DNA of 7,352 nt from NCBI GenBank assembly GCA_012515725.1, contig JAAYXU010000226.1:1-7352 (forward strand), read 5' to 3'. The position numbers and the translations under genes are program-made. This stretch comes from Clostridiales bacterium. Its GTDB lineage: Bacteria > Bacillota > Clostridia > Christensenellales > UMGS416. Positions 6,333-7,352 of the stretch are shown here, piece after piece; position 1 is the first letter of the stretch; the number at the start of each line of letters is the position of its first letter. The notes beneath the pieces are model-generated. The model searched no databases. It had not been told where the DNA came from and was given only the letters and a program-made list of their open reading frames with translations.

Positions 6333-7349
6333 ATGCGTTTGGACGGCTTTACGCCCGAAAGGGTCTATTACGAACCGGGAATACTGGGTTATCCGCTGGG
6401 CCGGACGCTCCATGAGCGCTACCGCGCCCTTTCGGTACCGATGATCGAGATCGAAAACCACAACCGGATCCCGGAGCTTCGAGCCCGGCCCGAGGCCGAC
6501 TTCGCGCGGATGAAGCGGTACCTCGTGCTGGGCGTGCGAAAAAGCCTGACCCATACAAAGAACGCGAAGACGTCGGACTTTCTCGTGCCCTACACGTCGT
6601 CGGGCTGCAGCGCGATGTGCCTTTATTGCTATCTCGTGTGCACGTATTTTACCAGCGCGTATCTGCGGGTTTTCGTGAACCGCGAGGCGATGATGGCCAA
6701 AATGAAGCGCAAGGCCGAAAAGGACCAGAGGCACTATGTGTTTGAGATAGGCAGCAACAGCGATCTGGTGCTTGAAAATATCGTCACCGGGAACCTCCCC
6801 TGGACGATCGGAGAATTCGCGGGCGCGCCCTTTGGACACCTGACGCTGCCCACGAAGTTTCATATGGTAGACGAGCTCATGGGACTCGACCACGGGGGCC
6901 GCACGACGATCCGGATGAGCCTGAATCCCGAGGACATTATCCGCCGGGTAGAGCTTGGCACCTCACCGCTTGCCGGGCGTATGGAGGCGCTCGTACGGCT
7001 ATATGAGGCCGGGTATCCGGTCGGGATCCTCGTCGCGCCCGTGATACTCGTACCGGGCTGGCAGGACATGTACCGGGCGCTTTTTAAGACGATGGCCGAG
7101 AACCTGCCTGAGGAGCTTCTGCGCTCCGCGCCGCTAGAACTCATATTCATGACATACAGCCGCACGCACGAGAGCATCAACGCCGCCGCGTTCCCGGTGG
7201 CGGCCACGTTCTGCTCAAGAGAGCTCATGCGCCCCGGCGGCCGGGGCAAGTACCGCTACCGGGCCGAGGAGCGCGGGCCTGCCGAGGAATTCCTGCGGCA
7301 AAGCCTCGCTGAGCTGCTGCCCGCGTCCCCGATCGCCTATATCTGCTGA
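6324..7349 (+). CDS. splB: Spore photoproduct lyase (SplB) family radical SAM protein
   Basis: A 341-residue radical SAM protein, the same length class as B. subtilis SplB, which repairs the spore photoproduct (a thymine dimer) during germination. Family landmarks: PERVYYEP and YPLG near the N-terminus, VLGVRKSL (68-75), the cluster motif SGCSAMCLYCYL with C95, C99 and C102, LPTKFHMVDEL (175-185), GTSPLAGRMEA (212-222) and AGYPVGILVAP (229-239). Y101 and Y103 match the tyrosines implicated in hydrogen relay. The position of the Bacillus hydrogen-donor cysteine (EASCTSD) reads EIGSNSD here, with S144; other cysteines are only C106, C297 and C341. It may therefore be a clostridial-type lyase with altered chemistry or a diverged relative. 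The start is uncertain: ATG 6324 and ATG 6333 both lack a good ribosome-binding site. It lies 42 bases after the permease, with no clear own promoter. Confidence 0.87.
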   Translation: MPVMRLDGFTPERVYYEPGILGYPLGRTLHERYRALSVPMIEIENHNRIPELRARPEADFARMKRYLVLGVRKSLTHTKNAKTSDFLVPYTSSGCSAMCLYCYLVCTYFTSAYLRVFVNREAMMAKMKRKAEKDQRHYVFEIGSNSDLVLENIVTGNLPWTIGEFAGAPFGHLTLPTKFHMVDELMGLDHGGRTTIRMSLNPEDIIRRVELGTSPLAGRMEALVRLYEAGYPVGILVAPVILVPGWQDMYRALFKTMAENLPEELLRSAPLELIFMTYSRTHESINAAAFPVAATFCSRELMRPGGRGKYRYRAEERGPAEEFLRQSLAELLPASPIAYIC

Positions 7350-7352
7350 CGG

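Overview
The window is GC-rich and tightly packed. It most likely comes from a high-GC, spore-forming member of the Clostridia (Bacillota). Supporting signs are a spore photoproduct lyase (SplB) family gene, a GntR/YtrA-type regulator next to an ABC transporter, a clostridial-style zinc-dependent phospholipase C-like protein, and sigma-A promoters with near-consensus boxes lying in short AT-rich gaps. No genus can be named. One codon habit stands out: the rare isoleucine codon ATA is used freely despite the high GC.

Layout. Positions 65-835 (minus) hold a cytoplasmic Zn-dependent PLC-like protein with its own promoter at 881-909. A 201-base divergent gap follows. Positions 1037-1654 (plus) encode an HD-domain phosphohydrolase related to YqeK, and 31 bases later an aldose 1-epimerase-like protein lies at 1686-2705; these two look cotranscribed. 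A short AT-rich gap (2706-2814) carries a very good sigma-A promoter overlapped by an inverted repeat. It drives a three-gene unit: a YtrA-subfamily GntR repressor (2815-3204), an ABC ATPase (3197-4099) and a large membrane protein (4071-6281), each overlapping the next. An SplB-family radical SAM protein (6324-7349) follows after 42 bases and closes the window.

How they work together. The regulator-ATPase-permease unit is a self-contained, probably autoregulated ABC transporter of the YtrABC type. Its operator half-sites and 13-bp spacing resemble, from memory, the published Bacillus subtilis YtrA site. The permease is unusual in carrying a roughly 345-residue soluble C-terminal domain, predicted to be outside the membrane, that I cannot assign firmly. 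The SplB-family protein keeps the CxxxCxxC cluster motif and two tyrosines flanking its last cysteine, but has serine where the Bacillus enzyme has its hydrogen-donating cysteine. No mobile elements, CRISPR arrays, tRNA or rRNA genes were seen. Nothing here amounts to a clearly new defence or biosynthetic system; the most notable points are the permease domain, the operator and the serine substitution.
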